From NCBI GenBank assembly GCA_963830725.1, contig CAWHNO010000010.1:62001-126000 (forward strand): DNA of 64,000 nt, written 5' to 3'. Source of the stretch: DASSUW01 sp963830725. Lineage in GTDB: Bacteria; Actinomycetota; Thermoleophilia; Solirubrobacterales; Solirubrobacteraceae. Positions within the stretch are counted from its first letter, which is position 1, and every line of letters starts with the position of its first letter. Made by a program: the position numbers and the translations under genes. The notes beneath the pieces are model-generated. The model did no database searches. It was not told the DNA's origin and saw nothing but the letters and a program-made list of their open reading frames with translations. Below, one piece after another: positions 25,374 to 32,910 of the stretch.

Positions 25374-25511
25374 CGATTGATGGGTTTGTCCGGCTCAGGC
25401 TGACAAAGGCGACAACGGGCGTCGGTTGACGGCTTTGTTCCCGTGGAGGGAACAAACCCATCAATCGGCAGGCCGCGCGGTCGATCCACCGCCGCCTACC
25501 CAGCCGCAGTT
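25374..25511 (+). repeat. Second copy of the hairpin plus TACCCAGCCGCAGTT element
   Basis: Gap 25299-25544. Perfect 16-bp arms at 25374-25389 and 25452-25467 (core TGGGTTTGT/ACAAACCCA) enclose an inner hairpin TTTGTTCCC-GTGGA-GGGAACAAA (25434-25456), whose right arm overlaps the right outer arm. Twenty-eight bases downstream comes CCTACCCAGCCGCAGTT (25495-25511), identical over 15 bases to the right arm of the element at 14641-14675. The order (hairpin, about 30 bases, tag, start codon) is the same in both places. Confidence 0.6.
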
Positions 25512-25536
25512 GACGTTCGCCCGCGCTCCCTATCCT
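25510..25536 (+). promoter_or_regulatory. Candidate promoter of the BNR-like lipoprotein gene
   Basis: TTGACG (25510-25515) and TATCCT (25531-25536) are separated by 15 bases. The expected start of transcription falls within a few bases of the GTG at 25545, so the message would be leaderless. The -35 hexamer overlaps the end of the repeated CCGCAGTT tag. A good visual match, but not tested. Confidence 0.4.
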
Positions 25537-25544
25537 TCCGCGCC

Positions 25545-26471
25545 GTGCTCGCCCGCCTCGCCATCGTCGCCGTCCTCGCGCTGGCCGGCTGCGGCGACGA
25601 CACATCCGAGACGGCCGCGCAGACCACGCCGACGCCCAACCCGACCACCCCGGCCGAGCCGACCGCGACCACCGAGCCCGGCAGCGCCGCCAACGCCTTC
25701 ATCGGCTCGCTCGCGGTCGATCCCGCCGACGGGACGCTGATGATCGGCACCGGCCTCGGCCTCTTCCGCGCCCCCAAGGGCGCGAACAAGGCTCAGCGCG
25801 TCGTCGGCGAGCTCACGACGCCCGACGGCACCGGCCCCGTGTCGAGCAACGTCGTGATCCGCTACGCCGGCCCGGGCGACCTGCTCGGCTCGGGTCATCC
25901 CGAGGGCAGCGGCTCCGGGCTGCCGGAGAACCTCGGCCTGATCCGCTCCGGCGACGCCGGCGACACGTGGGAATCGGTGTCCGAACTCGGCGACGCCGAC
26001 TTCCACATCCTCCAGGCACGCGGCGACCACGTCGTGGCCGTGCGGGCGGAGGAGGCCGACATCCAGGTCAGCAGCGACGGCGGCAGCAGCTTCGAGAGCC
26101 GCACGCCGCCGGACACACCGCTCGACGTCGCCTTCGACCCCGAGGATCCGAAGCGCATGGTGGTGGCGACGGCCCAGGGCACGTTCAGCTCCGGCGACGA
26201 GGGGAGCTCGTGGCGGCCGCGCGACCCGATCCCGTCCGACCAGCTCGCGTGGGCGGCCCCCGACGCGCTCTATCGCTCCGACCCCGGCGGCCTGATCAAG
26301 GTCAGCGCCGACGGCGGCGCGACCTGGGAGGACCGCGGAAACGTCGGGCTGAGCGTCAACGAGCTCGCCGCCGACGAGGACGGCGCGCTCTACGCCTCGG
26401 TGCCGGGCGGCGAGGTCCACCGCTCGACCGACGGCGGGGCGACCTGGAAGCGCCTGCTACGGCTGCAGTAG
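25545..26471 (+). CDS. Secreted lipoprotein with BNR/sialidase-like beta-propeller repeats
   Basis: 308 residues from GTG 25545 (VLARLAIVAVLALAGCGDD). Lipobox LAGC, then a Thr/Pro-rich linker and a propeller with BNR/Asp-box sequences: RSGDAGDTWESV, VSSDGGSSFESR, SSGDEGSSWRP, VSADGGATWED, RSTDGGATWKR. Resembles F510_1955-like and photosystem-assembly-like exo-sialidase folds; enzymatic activity is not assured. Anchored outside the membrane. Its 3' end overlaps the convergent lipoprotein by 15 bases. Confidence 0.82.
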   Translation: MLARLAIVAVLALAGCGDDTSETAAQTTPTPNPTTPAEPTATTEPGSAANAFIGSLAVDPADGTLMIGTGLGLFRAPKGANKAQRVVGELTTPDGTGPVSSNVVIRYAGPGDLLGSGHPEGSGSGLPENLGLIRSGDAGDTWESVSELGDADFHILQARGDHVVAVRAEEADIQVSSDGGSSFESRTPPDTPLDVAFDPEDPKRMVVATAQGTFSSGDEGSSWRPRDPIPSDQLAWAAPDALYRSDPGGLIKVSADGGATWEDRGNVGLSVNELAADEDGALYASVPGGEVHRSTDGGATWKRLLRLQ

Positions 26472-26880
26472 CTGGTTCTGCGCGGACTCGCGCCGCTCGC
26501 CGACCTCGACCGCGGCGGGCCGGATGCCACCTGAGCTCGACGCTGAGCCGGTAGCTGCCCTCGGGCGGATCGACCTTGAGCTGAGCGGTCGAGCGCGCCG
26601 CGATCTCCGGCGTCGAGCGCTGGATCCCGCCGCTGTCGCCGCCGATCTCGTCGGTCTCGAACGTGACGCGCTGGGGCGCCGTCGACTGGTTGGAGATGAT
26701 GAAGACGACCGGCCCGGACCCGAAGCTGCCGGGGGAGACGCGCACGCGGTCGTCGTCGATCGCGGCCGTCACGTTGATGGGCGCGGGCGGCCGCGGGTTG
26801 TTCTGGTGGTCGCCCCGGTCATCGCCGCACCCCGCCAGACCGGCGGCCAGAACGGCCGCTGCGAGCGTCAACCCGTGCAC
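26457..26880 (-). CDS. Small lipoprotein (one frameshift near the 3' end)
   Basis: About 140 residues. GTG 26880, signal VHGLTLAAAVLAAGLAGCGDD with lipobox LAGC; mature domain contains RVRVSPGSFGSGPVVFIISNQS and TAQLKVDPPEGSYRLSVEL, an immunoglobulin- or cupredoxin-like beta pattern. After SVEL (near 26529-26533) the frame shifts by one base; the restored sequence GIRPAAVEVGERRESAQ ends in LLQP and a stop at 26457. Function unknown. It faces the BNR lipoprotein, overlapping it by 15 bases. Confidence 0.6.
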
Positions 26881-26921
26881 GCGGCGAATGTAACGAAGTC
26901 GGGCGCTGCAAGCGCCTGTTC

Positions 26922-28637
26922 ATGCCGTCCGGTGCGAGGCGTATGACACGCGGCCCGATGCCCGAAGCCGCCCTGCTCGACAGCCTGCTCGCCGGCGCGG
27001 AGTTCCTCGCGGTCGACACCGAGACCAACGGCCAGCCGAAGGAGCGCTGCGAGCTGACCGAGGTGGGCGCCGTGCTGGTCGGCGGCGGCGAGCTGCACGA
27101 CCGCTGGAGCTCGCTGGTCGGCGTCTCCGAGCCGCTCGGGCGCGGCATCCAGCGCTTCACCGGGATCACCCAGGCGATGGTCGACGAGGCGCCGCCGCCC
27201 GAGCGGGTGTTGCCGGAGCTGGCCGAGCAGATCCGGGGCCGCATCTTCGTCGCCCACTCGGCGCGCTTCGACGTCGGCGTGCTCAAGCAGGCGTTCGAGC
27301 GCGCCGACCTCGAATGGCCGGACCCGCCGGTCATGTGCACGGTCGCGCTGGCGCGCCGGCTGGCGCCGCTGCAGCGGCGGCGCGGCCTGGCCTCGCTGGC
27401 CGACGCGCTCGGGATCGAGGTCGAGGCCACGCACCGCGCGCTGCCCGACGCCGAGACCTGCGCGCGCGTGCTGTGCGCGCTGCTGCCGCGCCTGTGCGCG
27501 AACGCCCGCACGGTGGCGGAGGCGCTGGCGCTGCTGCGCCCGCGCCGCGCGCCGCGGCCCAAGCAGCCGAAGATCACGCGCGGGCGCGACGACCGGCCCG
27601 ACCTCTCCGCGCTGCCCAAGGACCCCGGCGTCTACATCTTCCGCGACGCCGACGGGCGGCCGCTGTACGTCGGCAAGTCGATCTGCCTGCGCACGCGCGC
27701 CCGCGCCCACTTCACGACACCGTCGACCTGGACCGGCGAGGCCGAGCACGTCGACTACCAGCCGACCGAGTCCGAGCTCGGCGCGCTCGTGCTCGAGAAC
27801 CGGCTGATCAAGGCGCTCAAGCCGCCCGGCAACACGCAGCTCAAGAAAGAGCCCGACGGCTACGTCTACCTGCGCTGCCGGCTCGACATCCCGTTCCCGA
27901 TCCTCGAGGTCGCGCGCGAGCCGGCCGCCGGCCACGCGGTCTGCGTCGGCCCCGTGCGCGGGCGGTCGGCGGCGGCCGAGCTGGTCGAGCAGCTCAACTC
28001 GCTGTTCGGCCTGCGCCACTGCGGCCGCGCCCTGGCCCGGCGCCCGCACCCGTCGGCCTACGGGCAGATGGGGCGCTGCCTGTCGCCGTGCCTGGGCGAC
28101 CTCGATCCCAACCTCTACCGCGAGCGGCTCGACCAGGCGCTCGGGTTGTTCGAGGTCGACGGAGGCGCGGCGCTGCTGGTGCACGTCGAGGCGCAGATGC
28201 GCGCGGCATCGGACGCCCAGCGCTACGAGCGCGCCGCCTGGCTACGTCGGCGGGCGCGGAGGCTGGAGTCGCTGCTCGGCCGGCTGGGCGGCGTACTGCG
28301 CGCCGCCCACGCGGGATCGCGGCTCGTGCTCGCCCCGCACCCGGCGGCGCCGGGGCGCGCCGACGCGTTCTGGATCGTGGCCGGCCGGATCGCCGACTGG
28401 GGACCGTTGCCGTCCGACCCCGCCGAGCTCGCGGCGCGCACGACGGCCGCGCTGGCCGCGGCGCCGGGCGGCGCATGGCTGCCGGCGGAGGAGCTCGGGG
28501 AGGCGAGGATCGTCGGCTCCTGGCTGGCCGGCCACGAGGACGCGCCGGTGCTCGAGCTCGACGACGGCGCGGACGAGCGCGCGCTGGCCGCGCTCGTGGA
28601 CGGGCTCGCCGGCGACGCGCCGGTCCCGATCACCTGA
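26922..28637 (+). CDS. DEDD-family 3'-5' exonuclease fused to GIY-YIG/UvrC-like nuclease
   Basis: 571 residues. N-terminal DnaQ-like exonuclease: AVDTETNG (first two acidic residues), FVAHSARFDVGVL (third), and HRALPDAETCARVL (His and last Asp), i.e. DEDDh type. From about 230 a GIY-YIG domain: GVYIFRDADGRPLYVGKS. Then a UvrC-like segment with a possible metal cluster (CGRALARRPHPSAYGQMGRC, CLGDL). The same architecture is known in mycobacteria and other actinobacteria as a DNA-repair nuclease related to UvrC/Cho. The start is ATG 26922; ATGs at 26943 and 26958 are alternatives. Confidence 0.88.
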   Translation: MPSGARRMTRGPMPEAALLDSLLAGAEFLAVDTETNGQPKERCELTEVGAVLVGGGELHDRWSSLVGVSEPLGRGIQRFTGITQAMVDEAPPPERVLPELAEQIRGRIFVAHSARFDVGVLKQAFERADLEWPDPPVMCTVALARRLAPLQRRRGLASLADALGIEVEATHRALPDAETCARVLCALLPRLCANARTVAEALALLRPRRAPRPKQPKITRGRDDRPDLSALPKDPGVYIFRDADGRPLYVGKSICLRTRARAHFTTPSTWTGEAEHVDYQPTESELGALVLENRLIKALKPPGNTQLKKEPDGYVYLRCRLDIPFPILEVAREPAAGHAVCVGPVRGRSAAAELVEQLNSLFGLRHCGRALARRPHPSAYGQMGRCLSPCLGDLDPNLYRERLDQALGLFEVDGGAALLVHVEAQMRAASDAQRYERAAWLRRRARRLESLLGRLGGVLRAAHAGSRLVLAPHPAAPGRADAFWIVAGRIADWGPLPSDPAELAARTTAALAAAPGGAWLPAEELGEARIVGSWLAGHEDAPVLELDDGADERALAALVDGLAGDAPVPIT

Positions 28638-28642
28638 GGCGG

Positions 28643-29131
28643 TCAGTTCTCGGAGCGGCGGCCGCCCCACGCGAGCACCGACAGCGGGCCGAGCGGCTCG
28701 CGTTCGTGCGTGGGCGCCGGGCTGGTCGCCGGCGCCGGCCGCAGGTCGTCCGCCACCACGTGCGTGACCGTAACGCCGGTGAAGCGCGCGACGCGGTGCG
28801 GGAAGTCGTGCTGGAGCCACTTCGAGCTGCGCCCCGGCAGCGTGCAGACGATCGCCTCGTCGTGGCGCGCCGGGTCGAAGCACTCGGCGACCGCCTCCAT
28901 CGGGTCGGCGTCGCCGATCGCGCCCTCGGCCTCCAGGCCGGCCGCGCGCATGCCCTCGAGCGCCTCGTCGAGCCGCTCCCGCACCGCCTCGCGCCCGCCG
29001 AGCCCCGGTCCCGACGCCGGCATCACCAACGTGATGCGGATCGGCGACCGCTCGGCGCGGGCCTTCAGCGCGTCCAACAGATGGGTCGAGCTCGCGGTGA
29101 GGTTGGCGACGACGAGCACGTTCGCGGCCAT
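28643..29131 (-). CDS. Hypothetical protein, possibly universal-stress-protein-like fold
   Basis: 162 residues. Starts NVLVVANLTASSTHLLDALKARA, then RITLVMPASGPGLGGREAVRERL, GDADPMEAVAECFDPARHDEAIVCTLPG and SSKWLQHDFPHRVARFTGVTVTHV. The beta-alpha alternation and the GDADP segment are reminiscent of the USP/Rossmann-like fold, but the nucleotide motif is not convincing. The last roughly 30 residues look disordered. It lies 9 bases downstream of ygfZ on the same strand, so the two are probably cotranscribed. Confidence 0.65.
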   Translation of the reverse strand: MAANVLVVANLTASSTHLLDALKARAERSPIRITLVMPASGPGLGGREAVRERLDEALEGMRAAGLEAEGAIGDADPMEAVAECFDPARHDEAIVCTLPGRSSKWLQHDFPHRVARFTGVTVTHVVADDLRPAPATSPAPTHEREPLGPLSVLAWGGRRSEN

Positions 29132-29140
29132 GGCCGGATG

Positions 29141-30064
29141 CTACCCCTCGAAGGGGAGGGCGACCACGACGGCGGTCACCTCGCCGTCCGCGACCGCCAG
29201 CGTGTCGCCGGGCGCGGCCTCGCGCCGGACGATGGCGAGGGCGATCGGGCCGTGCACGGGGGAGATCGCGACCGAGCCGAGCCGCCCGACCTCCTTCTCG
29301 CCCAGCCGCAGCACGTCGCCGGTTGCCGCCGGCGCCGAGAGCCGCAGCCCGCGCAGGTGGCGGTTCGGCTTCCCGCGGTAGTGCAGCCGGGCGACCGTCT
29401 CCTGGCCGACGTAGCAGCCCTTGGTGAACGACACCGCACGCTCGTTGAGCCCGGCCTCCTGCGGGATCACGCCGTCGTCGAGGTCGACGCCGTAGCGCGG
29501 CCGGCCGCGCTCGATCCGCACGACCTCGGCCGCGGCCTCGTCGACCTCCGGCACGCCGAGCTCCGCGGCGACGGCGGCCCTCGACTCGGCCGGCGCGAAC
29601 ACGTCGACCCCGACGTCCGTCCGCACGAGCACGACCGGCTGCCCGGCTATCTCGTCGCGCCGGTTCGCGTGCTCCGCTTCGAGGCCGAACCGGTCCGTCT
29701 CCGGCCCGATCAGCGACAGCAGCGCCAGCTCGAGCGTCCGCTTGTGCAGCTCGACGTCCATCCCCAGCTTGTAGCGGCGGATCATGTTGAACAGCGGCTG
29801 CAGCGCGACCCGCTCCGTGTCGAGCAGCAGCTCGTCGCCCAGGTCGAGCACCCGCAGGTCGCCGAGCATCTTGCCCTTGTGCGTGAGGAAGGCGGCGTAG
29901 CAGCCGCGCCCCGGCTCGAGGCCTTCGATGTCGTTCGTCAGCTGGCCGTGCAGGAAAGCCTTGGCCTCCGCGCCCGTGAGCGCGAGCTTGCCGCGCTCGG
30001 ACCGGTCGACGAGACCGCACGCCTCCGTCAGCGCCCGGTACCCGCTGTCGGCGACGACGGCCAT
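29141..30064 (-). CDS. ygfZ: YgfZ/GcvT-like folate-dependent Fe-S cluster repair protein
   Basis: 307 residues. Aminomethyltransferase-like fold with the YgfZ signature KGCYVGQETVARLHYRGK near residue 215. Other conserved parts: ALTGAEAKAFLHGQLTNDIEGL at the N-terminus, YAAFLTHKGKMLGDLRVL and the C-terminal LGSVAISPVHGPIALAIVRR. YgfZ helps maintain certain 4Fe-4S enzymes with tetrahydrofolate, which fits a genome with radical-SAM and Kor proteins. First of a two-gene minus-strand unit. Confidence 0.9.
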   Translation of the reverse strand: MAVVADSGYRALTEACGLVDRSERGKLALTGAEAKAFLHGQLTNDIEGLEPGRGCYAAFLTHKGKMLGDLRVLDLGDELLLDTERVALQPLFNMIRRYKLGMDVELHKRTLELALLSLIGPETDRFGLEAEHANRRDEIAGQPVVLVRTDVGVDVFAPAESRAAVAAELGVPEVDEAAAEVVRIERGRPRYGVDLDDGVIPQEAGLNERAVSFTKGCYVGQETVARLHYRGKPNRHLRGLRLSAPAATGDVLRLGEKEVGRLGSVAISPVHGPIALAIVRREAAPGDTLAVADGEVTAVVVALPFEG

Positions 30065-30087
30065 GAAAGCGAGGATAGGGAAGCGGC

Positions 30088-30300
30088 CTATTCGGCTCGC
30101 ACGCGCATGAGCCGGCGCTCGACCTCGCGCTGCAGCTCGTCGACCACGCGCTCGCGGGGAACGCCGGCGTCGAGCGCCGACCGCACGACCGCGGCCTCCT
30201 CCACGCCGTCCAGCCGCTCCAGCAGCCGTAGGAGGCCGTCGAGGCTCTGCCCGCGCGCGGGCGCGAGCGGGTCGTCCGGGTCCACGGAAAATCCGGCCAT
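30088..30300 (-). CDS. Small hypothetical helical protein
   Basis: 70 residues from ATG 30300 (MAGFSVDPDDPLAPARG); an in-frame upstream ATG at 30321 would overlap the divergent gene. It is mostly one helical hairpin: SLDGLLRLLERLDGVEEAAVVRSAL and VVDELQREVERRLMRVRAE. Function unknown. It is divergent from 30320-30679, with about 20 bases between. Confidence 0.55.
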   Translation of the reverse strand: MAGFSVDPDDPLAPARGQSLDGLLRLLERLDGVEEAAVVRSALDAGVPRERVVDELQREVERRLMRVRAE

Positions 30301-30319
30301 GTAGCCTTCGCGCCGAATC

Positions 30320-30679
30320 ATGCCGCTTGCCGAGGCCTTCGAGGAGATCGTCGACTCACTGCCGTCCGACTGGACCGACCTCGAGCTCGACCTGCGCGTG
30401 GAGGAGGAGCGCTACATCGAGGCAGCGACGCTGCTCGTCACCTGCAACGCGCAGCCGTACTCGATGCACGACTGGCACTTCCGGCTGATCGTCGCGCACC
30501 ACTTCGGCCACGCCGCCGCCGCCGAGGCGGTCCACGGAACGATGAAGCTGCTCGACGAGGCGGGCATCGCCGGCGAGCTGGTCCTGCGCGAGGTGCGCAC
30601 CGGCCGCGTGGAGACCATCCAGGACTGGGGCCGGCCGGAGTCGTTCCGGCAGGAGTTCCGGCGGCTGCGCGCGCAGTAG
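30320..30679 (+). CDS. Hypothetical protein of unknown function
   Basis: 119 residues, acidic and soluble. LAEAFEEIVDSLPSDWTDLELDLRVEEERYIEAATLLVTCNAQPYS, then HDWHFRLIVAHHFGHAAA and LREVRTGRVETIQDWGRPESFRQEF. The pattern of two beta-strands flanked by helices, with conserved Trp/His, suggests a compact globular domain; I cannot assign a family. It ends three bases before the receiver-like gene, so the two likely form an operon with, or just upstream of, korAB. Confidence 0.65.
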   Translation: MPLAEAFEEIVDSLPSDWTDLELDLRVEEERYIEAATLLVTCNAQPYSMHDWHFRLIVAHHFGHAAAAEAVHGTMKLLDEAGIAGELVLREVRTGRVETIQDWGRPESFRQEFRRLRAQ

Positions 30680-30681
30680 GC

Positions 30682-31029
30682 ATGGCGCGGGTCCTGGCGG
30701 TCTTCGACGACCTGCTGCTCGGCTCCAACGTGCTCGGCATGCTGCGCGCCGCCGGGCACGACGCGCAGCTCACCGGCGGGACAGGCGTGCACCCGGACGA
30801 CGCCGCCGTCCTGATCGTGGATCTGGCGGCGACCACGTTCGACGGCGTCGCCCTCGTCGAAGGTCTGAGCGCTGACGGCGAGCTCGGCTCCACCCGCACG
30901 CTCGGCGTCTACTCGCACGTCGACGTCGAGACCCGCCGGCGCGCCGAAGCGGCGGGCTTCGACCTCATCGTGCCGCGCTCGCGGATGGCGCGCGAAGGCT
31001 CGGCGCTGGTCGAACATCTGACCGCTTGA
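30682..31029 (+). CDS. Receiver-like (CheY-fold) protein lacking the conserved Lys
   Basis: 115 residues. Beta-alpha pattern of a response-regulator receiver: VLAVFDDLLLGSNVLGML (acidic pair near the start), VLIVDLAATTFDG (phospho-acceptor-like Asp), GVYSHVDVETRRRAEAAGFDLIVPRSRMARE. The usual signalling Lys position reads Arg (VPRS), so it may be a pseudo-receiver. No output domain and no adjacent kinase. It precedes the Kor promoter dyad. Confidence 0.6.
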   Translation: MARVLAVFDDLLLGSNVLGMLRAAGHDAQLTGGTGVHPDDAAVLIVDLAATTFDGVALVEGLSADGELGSTRTLGVYSHVDVETRRRAEAAGFDLIVPRSRMAREGSALVEHLTA

Positions 31030-31039
31030 GCGACCCGTC

Positions 31040-31064
31040 CTTTCGTAGTGTCACACTACGAAAG
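31040..31064. promoter_or_regulatory. Perfect 11-bp inverted repeat at the korAB promoter
   Basis: CTTTCGTAGTG (31040-31050), spacer TCA, CACTACGAAAG (31054-31064), ending 4 bases before the probable korA start codon at 31069. The length and symmetry fit a dimeric repressor of TetR, MarR or similar class. It could also act as a terminator for the upstream gene (stop at 31029), but it has no following T-run. The regulator is not adjacent. Confidence 0.6.
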
Positions 31065-31068
31065 ACAC

Positions 31069-32910
31069 ATGGGGGTTACCAGAAGTCCGGTGAAGGCTCG
31101 CAAGCGGGTGATCGTCCGCTTCGCGGGCGACTCGGGCGACGGCATGCAGCTTGCGGGCAGCCGCTTCACGGACGCCACCGCCGAGCACGGGAACGACTTC
31201 GCGACGCTCCCGAGCTTCCCGGCCGAGATCCGCGCGCCCGCCGGCACGCTGGCCGGCGTCTCCGCGTTCCAGATCCACTTCGCCGCGCAGGACATCCTGA
31301 CGCCCGGCGACGAGCCGGACGTGCTCGTGGCGATGAACCCGGCCGCGCTGCGCAGCGAGCTGCCGGCCCTCGCCGCCCGCGGGACGGTGATCGCCAACGA
31401 GGACTCGTTCAGCAAGCGCAACCTGCAGAAGGCCGGCTACGAGAGCAACCCGCTCGAGGACGGCTCGCTCGACGGATACCACCTGATCCGGATCCCGATG
31501 ACGTCGCTGACGACGAGCGCGGTCGAGGCGATGGAGGGCGTCTCGACGCGTGACGCGGGCCGGGCCAAGAACCTGTTCGCGCTCGGCGTCGTGTCGTGGC
31601 TCTACGACCGCCCGACGGAGCCGACCGAGGACTGGCTGCGCCGCAAGTTCGTCAACAAGCCGGGCCCGTTGGAGGCGAACCTCGCCGCCTTCCGCGCCGG
31701 CTGGAACTTCGGGGAGACGTCCGAGCTGATCGACGTCCAGTATCGCGTCGACCCGGCGACCGACGTCCCGCCCGGCATCTACCGCAACGTCAACGGCACG
31801 ACCGCCACGGCGCTCGGCCTGCTGGCCGCCAGCATCCGGTCCGGCCTGCCGCTCGTGCTCGCCAGCTACCCGATCACTCCGGCCTCCGAGCTGCTGCACG
31901 AGCTCGCGCGGCACCAGAACCTCGGCGTGCGGACGATCCAGGCCGAGGACGAGATCGCCGCCGCCGGCATGGCGCTCGGCGCGGCCTTCGGCGGCGGCCT
32001 CGGGGTCACCGCCACGAGTGGCCCCGGCATGGACCTCAAGGCGGAGACGATCGGGCTTGCGGTGGCGCTCGAGCTGCCGCTGATCGTGATCGACGTGCAG
32101 CGCGCCGGCCCCTCGACCGGGATGCCGACCAAGACCGAGCAGTCGGATCTGCTGATGGCCATCCACGGCCGCCACGGCGAGTCACCGTTGCCGGTGGTCG
32201 CAGGCTCGACACCCGGCCAGTGCTTCCAGGCGGCCTACGAGGCGGCGCGGATCGCGGTCCGCTACCGGACCCCGGTGATCCTGCTGTCCGACCTGTTCCT
32301 GGCCAACTCGAGCGAGCCGTGGCGGATCCCGGAAGCCGACGCGCTGGCGCCGATCGATCCCGGCTTCGCGGAGGCGAACGGAGAGCCGTTCGAGCCGTAC
32401 GCCCGCGACGCGAAGGGCGCGCGTCCGTGGGCGATCCCCGGCACGCCCGGCCTGACGCACCGGATCGGCGGGCTCGAGAAGCGCGACGTGACCGGCGACA
32501 TCTCCTACGACGGCGCCAATCACGCGCACATGACCCGCGTCCGGGCCGACAAGGTGCGCGGCATCGCCGCCGACCTGCCGCCACTCTACGTCGACGAGGA
32601 CCCAGGGGCCGAGCTGCTGGTGCTGGGCTGGGGCTCGAGCCGCGGCGCGATCCGCGCCGCCGCGCGCCGCGTCCGCCTCAACGGTCACGCGGTCGCGACC
32701 GCGCACCTGCATCACGTGCACCCGCTCCCGACCAACCTCGGCGAGGTCCTGCATCGCTTCGATCGCGTGCTCGTCCCGGAGATGAACACCGGCCAGCTCG
32801 CGCAGATCCTGCGGGCCGAGTATCTGGTCAACGTCGTCAGCCACACCAAGCTCGAGGGCAAGCCGCTGTTCGCCGCCGAGCTCGAGAGCGTGATGCTGGA
32901 GCTGCTGTGA
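31069..32910 (+). CDS. korA: 2-oxoacid:ferredoxin oxidoreductase, fused gamma-alpha subunit
   Basis: 613 residues from ATG 31069 (MGVTRSPVKARKR). The N-terminal gamma domain begins VIVRFAGDSGDGMQLAGSRF; the alpha domain follows from about 240 (RNVNGTTATALGLLAASI, YPITPASELLHELA, ATSGPGMDLKAETIGLAV). With KorB it oxidises 2-oxoglutarate (or related 2-oxoacids) to the acyl-CoA and reduced ferredoxin. The longer reading from 31048 would start inside the palindrome and is unlikely. The stop overlaps the korB GTG. Confidence 0.92.
   Translation: MGVTRSPVKARKRVIVRFAGDSGDGMQLAGSRFTDATAEHGNDFATLPSFPAEIRAPAGTLAGVSAFQIHFAAQDILTPGDEPDVLVAMNPAALRSELPALAARGTVIANEDSFSKRNLQKAGYESNPLEDGSLDGYHLIRIPMTSLTTSAVEAMEGVSTRDAGRAKNLFALGVVSWLYDRPTEPTEDWLRRKFVNKPGPLEANLAAFRAGWNFGETSELIDVQYRVDPATDVPPGIYRNVNGTTATALGLLAASIRSGLPLVLASYPITPASELLHELARHQNLGVRTIQAEDEIAAAGMALGAAFGGGLGVTATSGPGMDLKAETIGLAVALELPLIVIDVQRAGPSTGMPTKTEQSDLLMAIHGRHGESPLPVVAGSTPGQCFQAAYEAARIAVRYRTPVILLSDLFLANSSEPWRIPEADALAPIDPGFAEANGEPFEPYARDAKGARPWAIPGTPGLTHRIGGLEKRDVTGDISYDGANHAHMTRVRADKVRGIAADLPPLYVDEDPGAELLVLGWGSSRGAIRAAARRVRLNGHAVATAHLHHVHPLPTNLGEVLHRFDRVLVPEMNTGQLAQILRAEYLVNVVSHTKLEGKPLFAAELESVMLELL

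Noticed and set aside
26356..26456. Arg-rich C-terminal tail of the minus-strand lipoprotein (ORF continuing to 26356)
   Set aside because: It is the antisense of the BNR lipoprotein. A one-base shift at 26529-26533 gives a normal C-terminus ending at 26457, overlapping the neighbour by only 15 bases.
31048..31068. Upstream ORF start for korA at 31048 (MSHYERH...)
   Set aside because: It would translate half of the perfect inverted repeat; homology begins after ATG 31069, and that start is better placed.
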